The notes under the pieces were generated by a model. That model had not been told where the DNA came from. It saw only the letters and a program-made list of their open reading frames with translations, and did no database searches. From positions 423,333 to 487,332 of the forward strand of contig PBNE01000002.1 in assembly GCA_002722885.1 (NCBI GenBank): DNA of 64,000 bases, written 5' to 3'. The translations under genes were made by a program, and so were the position numbers. Below, one piece after another: positions 16,344 through 28,397 of the stretch (position 1 is its first letter; every line of letters begins with the position of its first letter). This DNA comes from Rhodospirillaceae bacterium (GTDB lineage Bacteria > Pseudomonadota > Alphaproteobacteria > SP197).

Positions 16344-18974
16344 ATGGCTGGTGACGACGACAGCGACAAAAAGCCCAAGACGCTGAGTCTCAACCGTCCG
16401 AGACTCGAGATCAAAACAACCGTGGACGGCGGACAGGTGCGCCAGAGCTTCAGCCATGGCCGCTCCAAGCAGGTTGCGGTCGAGGTCAAGAAGCGCCGAG
16501 TCATTCGCCCGGGACGTGACGACACCGAGGCTGCGCCCGCCCCGGAACCCGTGGAAGAGGCTGCGCCCGCGTCCGCACCGGAGCCTGTGGCCGAAGCGCC
16601 TGCGCCCAAGCCTGTGGCCGAACCGGTCGACACACCGACCGACGCACGCCCCTCTCTGGTCCTCAAGGACCTCTCGAACGAGGAGCGCGAGGGCCGGGCT
16701 CGTGCCCTGGCCGAGGCCCGCAAGACCGAGGAAGAGGCGCGCAAGCAAGCCGAAATCGATGCCGCGCGCCGAGCCGAGGAAGAGGCACGCGAGGCGGTCG
16801 AACGTGCCGAGGCCGAAAAACGCGCCAATGAAGACGACGCCCGTCGCGAACGCGAAGAAGAAGCCCGCCTGCGCGCCGAAGAGCAGGCCCAGCGCCTGGA
16901 GGGCAAGCAGCGCGATCCCGAAGTCGATCCTGAAGCCATCGCCGCGGCCCAGGCTGCGGCAGCTCAGCCCGCCGCACCGGTGGCCGAGGATGAGGACAAG
17001 AAACGCTCCAAGCGCGACCGTCGTTCGCCGCTGGCGCCCAAGACGCGTCCCAGTGACCGCCGCCGTTCCGGCAAACTGACCATAGCCCAGGCGCTCGCCG
17101 GCGACGATGGCGAGGAACGTGCGCGCAGTCTTGCCGCAGCCAAGCGCGCCCGCGAGAAGTTGCGCCAGCAGCAGGCTGGCCAGCAGCAGAGCGACGGCAG
17201 CTCCAAGAAGTTCGTCCGTGAGGTTGTCGTGCCCGAGGCCATTCTCGTCGGCGAGTTGGCCAACCGCATGGCCGTCCGTGGCGGCGAAGTGGTCAAGAAG
17301 CTCATGCAGATGGGCCAGATGGTCACGATCAATCAGACGATCGATGCCGACACCGCTGAGCTTCTGGTCGAGGAGTTCGGCCACAAGATCCGGCGCGTAT
17401 CCGAATCCGATGTCGAGGTCGGCCTCAAGCAGGATGATGATCCCGATGAAACCAAGAAGCCCCGCGCTCCGGTCGTGACCGTGATGGGCCATGTCGACCA
17501 CGGCAAGACCAGTCTGCTCGATGCCCTGCGCAAGACCGATGTGGTCGCGGGCGAAGCGGGCGGCATTACCCAGCATATCGGCGCCTATCAGGTCGTCCTG
17601 CAGGGTGGCGAACGCATCACCTTCCTCGACACCCCGGGCCATGCCGCTTTCACGGCGATGCGCGCCCGTGGCGCCAGTGTGACCGACATCGTGATCCTGG
17701 TCGTGGCGGCTGATGATTCGGTCATGCCACAGACCAAGGAAGCGATCGATCATGCCCGCGCGGCGGATGTGCCGATCATCGTGGCGATCAACAAGTGCGA
17801 CACCCCCGGTGCCGATCCCGACAAGGTGCGCCAGGACCTGCTTCAGCATGAGCTGGTCGTCGAAGGCATGGGTGGCGACATCCTGGATGTCGAAGTCTCG
17901 GCCCTGAAGGGCGACGGGCTCGACAAGCTGGAAGAAGCCATTCTGCTGCAGGCCGAACTCCTGGAACTGAAGGCCAATCCCGACCGCACCGCTGAGGGTG
18001 TGGTGGTCGAGGCCCGGTTGGAAAAGGGTCGCGGCGCGGTCTCCACCGTGCTGGTCCAGCGCGGCACCCTACATGTTGGTGATACCATGGTCGTGGGCAA
18101 GGAATGGGGCCGCATCCGCGCCCTGATCGACGACCGCGGCAAGAACGTTAAGGAAGCCGGGCCCTCGATCCCAGTCGAGGTGCTGGGCCTGTCCGGCGCG
18201 CCGACGGCCGGCGACGAGTTCTTTGTCGTCGACAACGAGAAGCGTGCGCGCGAGATCGCAGCCTACCGTGACGAGCAGGAGCGCCAGCAGAAGATCACCT
18301 CTGTCGGCTCCAGCACCGTTGAGCAGCTTTTTGCCAACATCGCGGCTGGCGAAACCAAGGAGCTGCCGCTGGTCATCAAAACCGACGTGCACGGCTCGGC
18401 CGAAGCGATCACCCACAGCCTCGAGGATCTCGGCACCGATGAGGTGAAGCCGCGTGTTCTACTGTCGGCCGTGGGTGGCATCAGCGAATCGGATGTCACG
18501 CTGGCCAAGGCATCGAACGCGATCATCTTCGGCTTCAACATTCGCGCCAACAGCCAGGCGCGTCAGCTCGCTGAGAAGGAAGGCGTGGAGATCCGCTACT
18601 ACCGGATCATCTACGAGCTTCTCGACGAGGCCAAAACCATGCTTTCGGGCATGCTGGCGCCGGCGACCGAAGAGAAGGTCCTGGGTGCCGCCCAGGTGCT
18701 CGATACCTTCGAGATCTCCAAGGTCGGCCGCATCGCCGGTTGCCGCATCATGGACGGCCTGGTGCGCCGCACCGCGAAGGTCCGCCTGCTGCGCGACGGC
18801 CACATTCTGTTCGACGGCCACATCAAGTCGCTCAAGCACCACAAGGACGAGGTGCGAGAGATCAAGCAGGGCAGCGAATGCGGCATCCAGCTCGACGGCC
18901 ATCATGACATCGAGATCGGAGACGAGATCGAAGCCTACGAACTGAACGAAATCGCCCGGAGCCTGGACGACTAG
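16344..18974 (+). CDS. infB: Translation initiation factor IF-2
   Basis: GTPase that places initiator tRNA on the 30S subunit, 876 aa. The start ATG 16344 ([10 protein letters not shown]) lies two bases after the ylxR stop with AAGGACGG in front; family members begin with this MS/MT-D-D-K-K-x-L-x-L pattern. Residues about 60-290 are a charged Ala/Glu/Arg-rich linker, then IF2N ([20 protein letters not shown]). The G domain starts at about 380 with [17 protein letters not shown] and NKCD motifs, followed by domains II-IV with the C-terminal fMet-tRNA-binding domain. Intact. The repeat element at 18989 separates it from rbfA. Confidence 0.97.
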   Translation: MAGDDDSDKKPKTLSLNRPRLEIKTTVDGGQVRQSFSHGRSKQVAVEVKKRRVIRPGRDDTEAAPAPEPVEEAAPASAPEPVAEAPAPKPVAEPVDTPTDARPSLVLKDLSNEEREGRARALAEARKTEEEARKQAEIDAARRAEEEAREAVERAEAEKRANEDDARREREEEARLRAEEQAQRLEGKQRDPEVDPEAIAAAQAAAAQPAAPVAEDEDKKRSKRDRRSPLAPKTRPSDRRRSGKLTIAQALAGDDGEERARSLAAAKRAREKLRQQQAGQQQSDGSSKKFVREVVVPEAILVGELANRMAVRGGEVVKKLMQMGQMVTINQTIDADTAELLVEEFGHKIRRVSESDVEVGLKQDDDPDETKKPRAPVVTVMGHVDHGKTSLLDALRKTDVVAGEAGGITQHIGAYQVVLQGGERITFLDTPGHAAFTAMRARGASVTDIVILVVAADDSVMPQTKEAIDHARAADVPIIVAINKCDTPGADPDKVRQDLLQHELVVEGMGGDILDVEVSALKGDGLDKLEEAILLQAELLELKANPDRTAEGVVVEARLEKGRGAVSTVLVQRGTLHVGDTMVVGKEWGRIRALIDDRGKNVKEAGPSIPVEVLGLSGAPTAGDEFFVVDNEKRAREIAAYRDEQERQQKITSVGSSTVEQLFANIAAGETKELPLVIKTDVHGSAEAITHSLEDLGTDEVKPRVLLSAVGGISESDVTLAKASNAIIFGFNIRANSQARQLAEKEGVEIRYYRIIYELLDEAKTMLSGMLAPATEEKVLGAAQVLDTFEISKVGRIAGCRIMDGLVRRTAKVRLLRDGHILFDGHIKSLKHHKDEVREIKQGSECGIQLDGHHDIEIGDEIEAYELNEIARSLDD

Positions 18975-18988
18975 CGGTTTTGTTTGTT

Positions 18989-19323
18989 TAGCCTCCATCG
19001 CCGGCCTTCGCGTCTTTTGTTTTTTTCTTGTTCCCTTGGACACCGGGCGCGGGCGTTTGTCGTTTCGTTAGCCTCAGTCGCCGGCGTTCCCTCCGGTCAC
19101 TTGGCTTCCGCCGCTTTCGCGGCGGGGTCGCAGTCGCTCCCCTCGGCCCCTTACGGGGCCTCTCGCCTGCAAGACGTTGGTGTTCGCTCCAATGGACACC
19201 GGTGCAGACGGCGACAGGGAGTTTCGGCGCCGCGCATGCGGCGGAAGCCAAGTGACCGGAGGGAACGCCGGCGTCTGAGGGAACAAACAAAAACAAACGG
19301 AGCGAAGGCCGGCGCTTGAGGCT
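18989..19323. repeat. Long palindromic intergenic repeat, copy B (nested)
   Basis: About 335 bp between infB and rbfA, which are otherwise operon neighbours. The outer arms (start TAGCCTCCATCGCCGGCC, end GGCCGGCGCTTGAGGCTA) enclose a second palindrome whose 43-base arms at 19072-19114 and 19238-19280 match at 42 of 43 positions. The inner core carries the same GGCCCC-TTAC-GGGGCC hairpin and GACAGGGAGTTTCGGCG as copies A, C and D. It looks like one element inserted in, or grown inside, another. Apparent open frames inside are frame-shuffled and not genes. Confidence 0.88.
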
Positions 19324-19346
19324 AGAGATAGATAGAGAACCACCCG

Positions 19347-19724
19347 ATGTCCAAGAAGAGAAATACCAACACCACCCGTAGCCAGCGCCAGCTCAGGGTC
19401 GGCGAGGAAATCCGGCACGTGCTGTCGGAAATGTTCACCCGCGGCGAGGTTCACGACAGCGCGCTTTCGGGCAAGGTCATTACCGTGTCCGAGGTTCGTA
19501 TGAGCCCCGACCTGCGCCACGCAACCTGTTTCGTGATGCCGTTGGGCGGCGAGGACCTCGAGGAGGTGCTCGAAGGTCTGAAGCGCGCCGCACCCTATCT
19601 GCGCGGTGAGGTCGGACGGCGCGTCCAGCTACGGCTGACTCCGGAACTGGCCTTCAAGGCCGACCCGGGCTTCGATCACGCCGAACGCATCAGCACCCTG
19701 CTGCGGGACGCTGACGGCCGCTGA
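19347..19724 (+). CDS. rbfA: Ribosome-binding factor A
   Basis: Late 30S maturation factor and cold-shock protein of 125 aa, a single KH-like domain. RQLRVGEEIRHVLSEMFTRGEV at the N-terminus, ITVSEVRMSPDLRHATCFVMPLGG in the middle and LRGEVGRRVQLRLTPELAFKADPGFDHAERISTLL at the end fit the family, including the conserved PEL-F pattern. It is seven bases upstream of truB. Transcripts from infB must cross the palindromic repeat B to reach it, so it may have reduced read-through or its own promoter. Confidence 0.95.
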   Translation: MSKKRNTNTTRSQRQLRVGEEIRHVLSEMFTRGEVHDSALSGKVITVSEVRMSPDLRHATCFVMPLGGEDLEEVLEGLKRAAPYLRGEVGRRVQLRLTPELAFKADPGFDHAERISTLLRDADGR

Positions 19725-19731
19725 CCGGACC

Positions 19732-20637
19732 ATGGCGCGCAAACGCAGGGGCCTGAAGGTCGACGGCTGGATCATTGTCGACAAGCCCCGGGGCATGACC
19801 TCGACCCAGGCGATCGGCAAGACCCGGCGTGCGACCCAGGCCGCCAAACTGGGCCATGGCGGCACGCTCGACCCCGAGGCTACAGGTGTTCTGCCCATGG
19901 CTCTGGGCGAGGCGACCAAAACCATCCCCTATTGCCAGGACGCGACCAAGGTCTACGAGGTCACGGTTCGCTGGGGCCAGGCCACCGCCACCGATGACGC
20001 CGAGGGCGAAGTCATCGAAACCAGCGACCATCGGCCCGACGCGACAGCCATCGCCGAAACCCTGCCCGCATTCATCGGCACAATCAGCCAGATGCCGCCG
20101 CTGTTTTCAGCCCTGAAGGTCGAGGGCCAGCGCGCCTACGATCTCGCGCGCCGGGGCGAAACACCGGATCTGAAGCCACGCGATGTCAGGATCGAAGCGA
20201 TCAGCCACCGCGACAGCCCCGATGCCGACCACAGCCGGTTTGAGGTCACCTGCGGCAAGGGAACCTACATCCGTTCGCTGGCGCGCGACCTGGCTGTTGC
20301 CCTGCGCACGGTCGGCCATGTCGCCGACCTGCGCCGGACGCGGGTGGGTCCCTTCACCGAAAGCATGGCGATTTGTGTGGATAAACTCGCCGAATATGGT
20401 AATGAAACGCCGCCTTTCGGGGCGCTTTTGCCCGTGGAGACGGCGCTGGACGACATCCCGGCGTTTGCCGTCACGGAGACCCAAGCCAGCCTACTGCGGC
20501 AGGGGCAGACGGTCGAAGTACCCGAAACAAGCAACGGCACCGTGCAGGTCCGCCATGATCGGAACCTTGTCGCTTTGGGCGAGGTCGAGGAAGGCATCCT
20601 GCGTCCGGTGCGCGTCTTCAACCTAATGGAAAAGTGA
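19732..20637 (+). CDS. truB: tRNA pseudouridine-55 synthase TruB
   Basis: Forms pseudouridine at position 55 of tRNA. 301 aa. The catalytic motif [15 protein letters not shown] holds the nucleophile Asp47; [20 protein letters not shown] and [11 protein letters not shown] are the other family blocks, and a PUA-like C-terminal domain ends with VFNLMEK. Start ATG 19732 is eight bases after the rbfA stop. Its stop is seven bases before rpsO, as in most proteobacteria. Confidence 0.96.
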   Translation: MARKRRGLKVDGWIIVDKPRGMTSTQAIGKTRRATQAAKLGHGGTLDPEATGVLPMALGEATKTIPYCQDATKVYEVTVRWGQATATDDAEGEVIETSDHRPDATAIAETLPAFIGTISQMPPLFSALKVEGQRAYDLARRGETPDLKPRDVRIEAISHRDSPDADHSRFEVTCGKGTYIRSLARDLAVALRTVGHVADLRRTRVGPFTESMAICVDKLAEYGNETPPFGALLPVETALDDIPAFAVTETQASLLRQGQTVEVPETSNGTVQVRHDRNLVALGEVEEGILRPVRVFNLMEK

Positions 20638-20644
20638 GATCCCG

Positions 20645-20914
20645 ATGTCGATTACCGTTGAACGCAAGGCCGAGCTCGTCAAGGAGTTTGGCAAAGCAAA
20701 GGGTGATACCGGTTCGCCCGAGGTCCAGGTTGCGATCCTCACCGAGCGTATCGTGAACCTGACCGAACACTTCAAAACCCACCGCAAGGACAAGCATTCC
20801 CGCCGCGGCCTGCTCATGTTGGTCAGCCGGCGCCGAGCCCTGCTGGATTACCTGCGTGGCAAAAGTGAAGAGCGCTATCAGTCGCTCATCAAGACTCTCG
20901 GCATCCGACGCTGA
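20645..20914 (+). CDS. rpsO: 30S ribosomal protein S15
   Basis: 89-aa rRNA-binding protein of the central 30S domain. Characteristic segments: [35 protein letters not shown] and [23 protein letters not shown]. Length is exactly as usual. Located seven bases downstream of truB and followed by a hairpin at 20924. Confidence 0.98.
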   Translation: MSITVERKAELVKEFGKAKGDTGSPEVQVAILTERIVNLTEHFKTHRKDKHSRRGLLMLVSRRRALLDYLRGKSEERYQSLIKTLGIRR

Positions 20915-20923
20915 GCGGGACGA

Positions 20924-20952
20924 ACGGGGAGACAGCCTGGCTGTGCCCCCGT
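20924..20952 (+). terminator. Hairpin after rpsO
   Basis: An inverted repeat of about 14 bases per arm with two mismatches (ACGGGG..ACAGCC, then GGCTGT..CCCCGT) is followed by TATCGTTT. It fits a partial terminator or the processing stem found between rpsO and pnp in other bacteria. In the remaining 200 bases to pnp I see no further gene. Confidence 0.6.
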
Positions 20953-21154
20953 TATCGTTTCCCGTCACCGGCACGGTGCAGGACCGAGACAAAACGGCGA
21001 TTTCGCTGGGCATCCAAGGGGGTGTCATGAACCCGTTTTCCATGGGGGAAAGCGGCGTCACACGTCGTGTTTGCGCATACGGGCGCAGGCATTTGGAAGA
21101 ATCAAGGACGTGAGCGGTTCGCCGTGTGATCCGTAGGAAGAGGAAGAGAAATCC

Positions 21155-23380
<2,226 letters not shown>

Positions 23381-23383
23381 GGT

Positions 23384-23441
23384 CATAACGGCATGATGCG
23401 GCCGGGCGGTGCGCTTTCACCGTCCGGCCGTAGCCGTTATG
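23384..23441 (+). terminator. Large bipartite hairpin downstream of pnp
   Basis: CATAACGGC at the left pairs with GCCGTTATG at the right, and inside them CGGCCGG-CGGTG pairs with CACCG-CCGGCCG. The right end carries TTATGTTGG, a weak U-tract. It is very likely the 3' end of the pnp transcript. An in-frame ATG of the next gene at 23439 is buried in the right arm, which argues that translation of that gene starts further downstream. Confidence 0.7.
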
Positions 23442-23468
23442 TTGGGGCGCAGGGAAACTGGAAGAATC

Positions 23469-24866
23469 GTGAAGCCGCTTAACGCAATCCGCATTTCAGG
23501 TCGTGAAGCCTTGCCGCTGGTCGAGGGCGGAAAAGGCATTTCGGTATCAAACGGTGAGAGCTCCGGTGCATGGTCGTCCTGCGGGGGCGTTGGCACGTTT
23601 TCGGGCGTGAACGCCGACTTCCTCGACGACAACGGCGAGCTGATCGAACAGGTCTACTATGGCAAGAGCCGCAAGGAACGCCACGAGGAGCTGATCGCAT
23701 TCGGCATCAAGGGCGCCATTCACCAGGCTCAGGTGGCCCACGAACTGTCGGACGGCCGCGGCGCCATCCACATGAACGTGCTGTGGGAAATGGGCGGCTG
23801 CGAACATATCCTGCACGGCGTGCTTGAGGGCGCGAAGGGCATGGTCCACGGCGTCACCTGTGGTGCCGGCATGCCCTACAAGATGGCGCAGATCTGCGCC
23901 GAGTACGGCGTCTACTACTATCCCATCGTGAGTTCGGCTCGCGCCTTCCAAATTCTTTGGAAGCGCGCCTACAACCGTTTCCCCGAGCTTCTGGGCGGTG
24001 TGGTCTATGAAGACCCCTGGCGTGCAGGCGGCCACAATGGCCTCTCCAATGTCGAGGATCCACAGAAGCCCGAAGATCCCTATCCGCGTGTAGTTGCGCT
24101 GCGCAAGGTGATGACCGACTGCGGTCTCGACGAGACCCCGATCATCATGGCCGGCGGTGTCTGGCGCGTTGACGAATGGGAAGACTGGCTCGACAACCCC
24201 GAGGTCGACCCGGTCGCCTTCCAGTTCGGCACCCGCCCGCTGCTGACCCAGGAAAGCCCGATCAGCGACACCTGGAAGAAGCGTCTGCCGACCCTGCGCG
24301 AGGGTGAGATCTACCTCAACCGTTTCAGCCCCACGGGTTTCTATTCCTCGGCGGTCGAGAACAGCTTCCTGCTGGAGCTCAAGGACCGCAACGAACGTCA
24401 GGTCGCCTATTCGACCGAGCCGGTCGGCGATCATGTCGTCGAGTTCAAGTTCGGTCCGCGCGGCCGTGCGATCTACCTGACCGAACACGACCTTGAGCAT
24501 GTCGAAGCCTGGGTCGCGGCAGGATTCACCGAACAGCTCAAGACACCGGATTCCACCATCGTCTTCGTTACGCCGGAGAAATCGCGGCAGATCCGCAAGG
24601 ATCAGATCGAATGCATGGGCTGCCTGAGCCAGTGCCGCTTCTCGAACTGGAAGGCGGACGAGGGCGGCACCACGGGCCGCAAGCCCGATCCGCGCAGCTA
24701 CTGCATCCAGAAGACCCTGCAGACCATCAGCCATTCTGACGATATCGAAACCCAGCTGATGTTCGCCGGCCACAACGCCTTCCGCTTTGCCTCCGACTCC
24801 TGGTACGCCGACGGCTTCGTGCCGACCGTGGCCCAGCTCATGGAACGGCTCCAGACCGGCCAGTAG
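23469..24866 (+). CDS. NAD(P)H-dependent flavin oxidoreductase, nitronate monooxygenase-like
   Basis: FMN TIM-barrel protein of 465 aa related to 2-nitropropane dioxygenase / nitronate monooxygenase and enoyl-ACP reductase FabK. Typical blocks: GKGISVSNGESSGAW at the N-terminus, MVHGVTCGAGMPYKMAQICAEYGVYYYPIVSS, GGVVYEDPWRAGGHNG and IIMAGGVW. A GTG at 23469 is preferred because earlier candidates lie in the pnp terminator hairpin and upstream residues are not conserved. Unusual for the family is a C-terminal segment with a tight CMGCLSQC cluster and a further Cys near SYC. A role in oxidising nitronates or acyl compounds is inference only. Confidence 0.8.
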   Translation: MKPLNAIRISGREALPLVEGGKGISVSNGESSGAWSSCGGVGTFSGVNADFLDDNGELIEQVYYGKSRKERHEELIAFGIKGAIHQAQVAHELSDGRGAIHMNVLWEMGGCEHILHGVLEGAKGMVHGVTCGAGMPYKMAQICAEYGVYYYPIVSSARAFQILWKRAYNRFPELLGGVVYEDPWRAGGHNGLSNVEDPQKPEDPYPRVVALRKVMTDCGLDETPIIMAGGVWRVDEWEDWLDNPEVDPVAFQFGTRPLLTQESPISDTWKKRLPTLREGEIYLNRFSPTGFYSSAVENSFLLELKDRNERQVAYSTEPVGDHVVEFKFGPRGRAIYLTEHDLEHVEAWVAAGFTEQLKTPDSTIVFVTPEKSRQIRKDQIECMGCLSQCRFSNWKADEGGTTGRKPDPRSYCIQKTLQTISHSDDIETQLMFAGHNAFRFASDSWYADGFVPTVAQLMERLQTGQ

Positions 24867-24881
24867 GCATCTCGGCAGGCT

Positions 24882-26488
24882 TCAGGTCTGTTTGTCGTTC
24901 CCGGTCTCGACCGTGCCCGGAATCGTGTAGTCCCAGTTGCCGGCGACCAGCTCGTTCTTCTTGATCTTTTCGGACGGCGTGTGATCGAACGCGGTGACGA
25001 TCTCGATGTAGCGCGGGATCTTGAACGATGCGACGTGTTCGGCGCAGTGGGCATGGAGCCTGGCGTAGTCGAACGCGGTGGCATCGCGGCCCGGTCGCAG
25101 GGTGATGAGGGCCTTGACCTCCTCGCCCCGGACTCGGTTTTTGACCGGGATCACGGCGACCTCGTCGATGTCGGAGAACTGGCGCATCACAGTCTCGACC
25201 TCGACCGCTGAGACGTTCTCGCCGGTGCGTTTGATGATGTCCTTGAAGCGGCCGACTTAGCGGAAGTAGCCCTGCGGGGTTCTGCAAAAGAGGTCGCCGG
25301 TGTGGAACCATCCGTCTGAAAAGCTCGTCGCGTTGACTTCGGGCTTGTTCCAGTACCCCTCCATGATGCCGGGTCCCCGGATCCAGAGCTCGCCTGGCGT
25401 GTCGGGCGGGCAGTCCCGGCCCTGATCATCGACCACTCTGGTCTCGTAGAGCGGATGGGAATGCCGCAGGTGCCGATGATCGCGGGATCATCGACCCGGT
25501 AGGGCACGCCGAGCGCGATGCCCACCTCGGTCATCCCGTAGAGCTCGCGCACAGGCGCACTGAACCGGCCCTCGATCGCGGCGTTCTCGGCCGGTGAGCC
25601 TGCGACGCAGATGAACAGTTTGATGTTGTGCTGCGATTCTTCCGGGCCCAGCTCATCGGCCAGCACCGGTGCAAAGGCGCACTCACACTGCGTGTCGACC
25701 AGGCGTCCGCCGTGCTTGCGCAGGCTCATGCGTTCGGCCTGATGGAGCGTCGCACCCTGAAACAGGCTGCGGGAGGTCATCAGCAGGGCATCGAGATAGA
25801 AGAAGGGCGACTCGCCCAGGATGCCGCCCGTCGTGAACACCTCGGGCATGACATGCTGGTTGAAACCAAAGACCAGCCAGAAGCGGTGGCTCTGCATGCA
25901 GCCCTTCGGGAAGCCGGTGGTGCCCGAAGTGTACTGGATCGAGGCGAGGTCCGATTGGGCCACCGATTCGGACGGCGCAAATGCGGCCTCCCCGCGTTCC
26001 AGCTCAGGGTGTCCGGTGGTCTGGGATCATCGCCCGCAACCATGACTGCCTGCAGACCGGTCTCTGGCCAGGTCGTGCGAACCTCGGCGATCTTGTCGAC
26101 CGACTCCGGCCCTATCACCATGTGATGGATGTCTGCGTCCGTAATGACATAGTGGAGTTCGGTCGGCGTGTAGCGGGGGTTGATCGGTACCAACACGCGC
26201 CAGCGCCAGCCAGGTCAACGGAAACTCCACGACATTCTGCAACAACACACCGACATGCATGCCCCGCTTGATCCCGAGCCGGTCGAACCCCGACGCTAGG
26301 CGAAGGGAGCGGTCACGCCACTGCGCATAGCTCATGGTCGTGCCCCGTTCGAAGAGATCAATCGCGACAGCGTCGCCGTGCTCAGCACCCGCGCGGTCCA
26401 GCAACGCGCCAAGCGACTCCGGCGCCTGCTCGGCAAAGACCGTTTCGCGCTGACGGCGCCAGGCCGCCGATGTGTCGAGCATGGTCAC
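24882..26488 (-). pseudogene. AMP-forming acyl-CoA synthetase, multiply frameshifted
   Basis: Remnant of an ANL-superfamily acyl-CoA ligase of about 535 codons. Read from ATG 26488, the frame is lost near 26200 (between WLALARVG and LVPINPRYTP), again near 26010 (before ELERGEAAF), and again near 25460 (between CGIPI and LYETRVVDDQG); a TAA at 25257-25259 also interrupts GYFR-VGRFKD. The surviving pieces carry the family signatures YTSGTTGFPKG, LYGMTEVG, the DGWFHTGD region and the catalytic-Lys segment HTPSEKIKKNELV near the C-terminus. At least three frameshifts and one stop make it inactive. It could once have supplied CoA esters for the MaoC-type gene directly upstream. Confidence 0.88.
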
Positions 26489-26492
26489 GGCG

Positions 26493-26902
26493 TCATACAG
26501 CCGTTTCGGGTTCAGCCATGTCCTGATTGAGAGCCCAGTAGATCAGGCCCTCGTAGACCATGAACGGCGTATCGCGGCCCTGGACCTCGACGGTGGTGCT
26601 GACCTTGATGACATGGGCGTTCTCGCCCTTGGGCCTGGCGTCGACAATCCTGGTGCGATAGCGGAAGGGATGGCCGACCCGCAGTGGCGCGATGACCCGC
26701 ACGCGGTCGTAGCCGTAGTTCAGAACGTAGTGGCTGCCGTTCGACACGGTCTGGACTGGCAGGGATGTCATCTCACCGACACCCAGCGCCAGGACATGGG
26801 CCGCCTGGCGAAGGTGTCGGTCTCGTGCTGCTCGATGGTCTTCCAGTCCGAAACGATCTCGTCGGCATCGAGCAGGGCCTGGATCGCGGGATCAGCGCTC
26901 AT
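26493..26902 (-). pseudogene. MaoC-like hot-dog dehydratase remnant
   Basis: A good ribosome-binding site (GGAGGAG) precedes ATG 26902, and the first residues (SDWKTIEQHETDTFA) look like the start of a MaoC-type (R)-hydratase. The frame then breaks; the C-terminal half resumes in another frame with AAHVLALGVGEMTSLP and LNYGYDRVRVIAPLRVG. Between TDTFA and AAHVL the family normally has about 25 residues with the catalytic Asp and His; they are missing. The gene is thus internally deleted and frameshifted. It ends five bases before the broken acyl-CoA synthetase, so both belonged to one lost acid-degradation unit. Confidence 0.78.
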
Positions 26903-26932
26903 CGTTGGTCTCCTCCATGGTGGCAGGATGCA

Positions 26933-28318
26933 TCACAGCACCTTGCCGGGATTCATCAGACCCTGGGGGTCCAGCGCGGACTTGACGGATTCCATGGCGG
27001 AGAGCTTTCCGCCAGAACCGTAGTGCCGGAGATAGGAACGCTTCTCAAGACCGATGCCGTGTTCGGCGCTGAACGACCCGCCGGCCTCCACCAGCCCATC
27101 AAACAGGGCGGCGTTGACCCGGTCATGCAGCTCTTCCATCGGTTCACCCTTGGTCACCGTGAGATGAAGGTTGCCGTCGCCCAGATGGCCGAACATGAAC
27201 AACACCAGTGCGGGATCAATGGCTGCCATACGCTGGAACAGCGCATCGGTGTAGTCCTGCAGGCAGGCGTGGGGGACCGAGATATCGTACCAGAAGCCGT
27301 GCGGCATAGTCTTGTCGGCCTCGAAGCTCTCCTCGCGCACCAGCCACATGCGGCGGCGGTCCTCGCCGCTCTTGGCAAACACGGCATCGGCCGCCTCGCC
27401 CGCCTCCAGGGCATCGGCCAGGGCCTCCTCGAGTCGCTCCTGGGCGTTGTCGGCAGCGGCAAGATCGACCAGCAGATAGACATGATGGTCCGGCGCGAAG
27501 TCGACCACCGCGTCAAGCTTGAGGTTGCGCGCGACCCCACGGGCGAAATCGGGCCACATGATTTCCGCCGCCAGCAGGGTCGAGCCCGGGGCCTGGTGCA
27601 GACGGTGGAACAGCGCTAGGGCATCGCCCGCGGTGGAGCAGGCGACGAGCGCGGTCGCCGGATCCGGATCCTTTGGCACGAGCTTGAGCGCGGCGCGGGT
27701 GATGATGCCTAGGGTGCCCTCAGCGCCGCACAGGAGCTGCGAGATGCCGTAACCTTCGTTCGCCTTCACAACGCGCTTGAGATCATCGACCACGTCGCCG
27801 TCGGCCATCACGGCCTCCAGCCCCAGAACCCGGTGGCGCATGGTGCCGAATCGAAAGGCTTCGATGCCGCCCGCGTTGGTCGCGATCAGTCCGCCGATTG
27901 TGGCACTGTCCCGCGCGGCGAGATCGATCCCGGGCGACAAGCCATGCTCGGCGGCGGCCTCCTGCAAAGCAGAGAGCGGCACACCGGCGCCGACCAGCGC
28001 GGTGCCACCCGCTGCGTCGATTTCCAGCGGCTGGTTCAGCCGTGCCGTGGCGACGATCAGCTGGCCCGTCTGCGAGACCGCGCCGCCCGCGAGTCCCGTA
28101 CGACCGCCCTGTGGCACCATGGCAACCGCATGCTCGGCACAAAGGCGCACAACAGCCTGCATATGGTCCCTGCTCGCCGGCAGTGCGACCACACCGGCAC
28201 CGAGATTGCCGGCATCCATACCGGGATCGAGGGTGACGGCGACACCGTCGCAGCGCAGGCCGGTCTCACCAAGAACCGACCGGAGTTCGTTCAGGAAACT
28301 GTCGGAGAGTCTGCTCAT
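26933..28318 (-). CDS. FAD-linked oxidase, D-lactate/glycolate/D-2-hydroxyglutarate dehydrogenase type (GlcD-like)
   Basis: Soluble flavoprotein of 461 aa in the VAO/PCMH family. The FAD-binding PP-loop region is seen in MVPQGGRTGLAGGAV and in SPGIDLAARDSATIGGLIATNAGG; the FAD-oxidase C-terminal domain contains MFGHLGDGNLHLTV and ends FSAEHGIGLEKRSYLRHYGSG...LDPQGLMNPGKVL, all family hallmarks. The start ATG 28318 (MSRLSDSF) is chosen over a long upstream open stretch without homology. It oxidises a D-2-hydroxy acid, which one is unknown. The decayed MaoC and acyl-CoA synthetase genes lie directly downstream. Confidence 0.9.
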   Translation of the reverse strand: MSRLSDSFLNELRSVLGETGLRCDGVAVTLDPGMDAGNLGAGVVALPASRDHMQAVVRLCAEHAVAMVPQGGRTGLAGGAVSQTGQLIVATARLNQPLEIDAAGGTALVGAGVPLSALQEAAAEHGLSPGIDLAARDSATIGGLIATNAGGIEAFRFGTMRHRVLGLEAVMADGDVVDDLKRVVKANEGYGISQLLCGAEGTLGIITRAALKLVPKDPDPATALVACSTAGDALALFHRLHQAPGSTLLAAEIMWPDFARGVARNLKLDAVVDFAPDHHVYLLVDLAAADNAQERLEEALADALEAGEAADAVFAKSGEDRRRMWLVREESFEADKTMPHGFWYDISVPHACLQDYTDALFQRMAAIDPALVLFMFGHLGDGNLHLTVTKGEPMEELHDRVNAALFDGLVEAGGSFSAEHGIGLEKRSYLRHYGSGGKLSAMESVKSALDPQGLMNPGKVL

Positions 28319-28397
28319 GGCGTGATCATGACCCGGCTGTGCAGGCTTTGGTAGCCGGTTTCGCCATGCTAGAGCGGACGGCCACGCGGAGGGTGTG

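Noticed and set aside
15918-17849. Long open frame antisense to infB (643 codons).
   Set aside because: High GC content creates long antisense frames; IF-2 on the plus strand is complete and conserved, and the antisense protein is a low-complexity Leu/Gly/Ala/Arg product.
18988-19319. Several open frames of about 100 codons within repeat B, and similar ones in copies A, C and D.
   Set aside because: They are translations of the palindromic repeat, occur on both strands, and do not keep a frame between copies.
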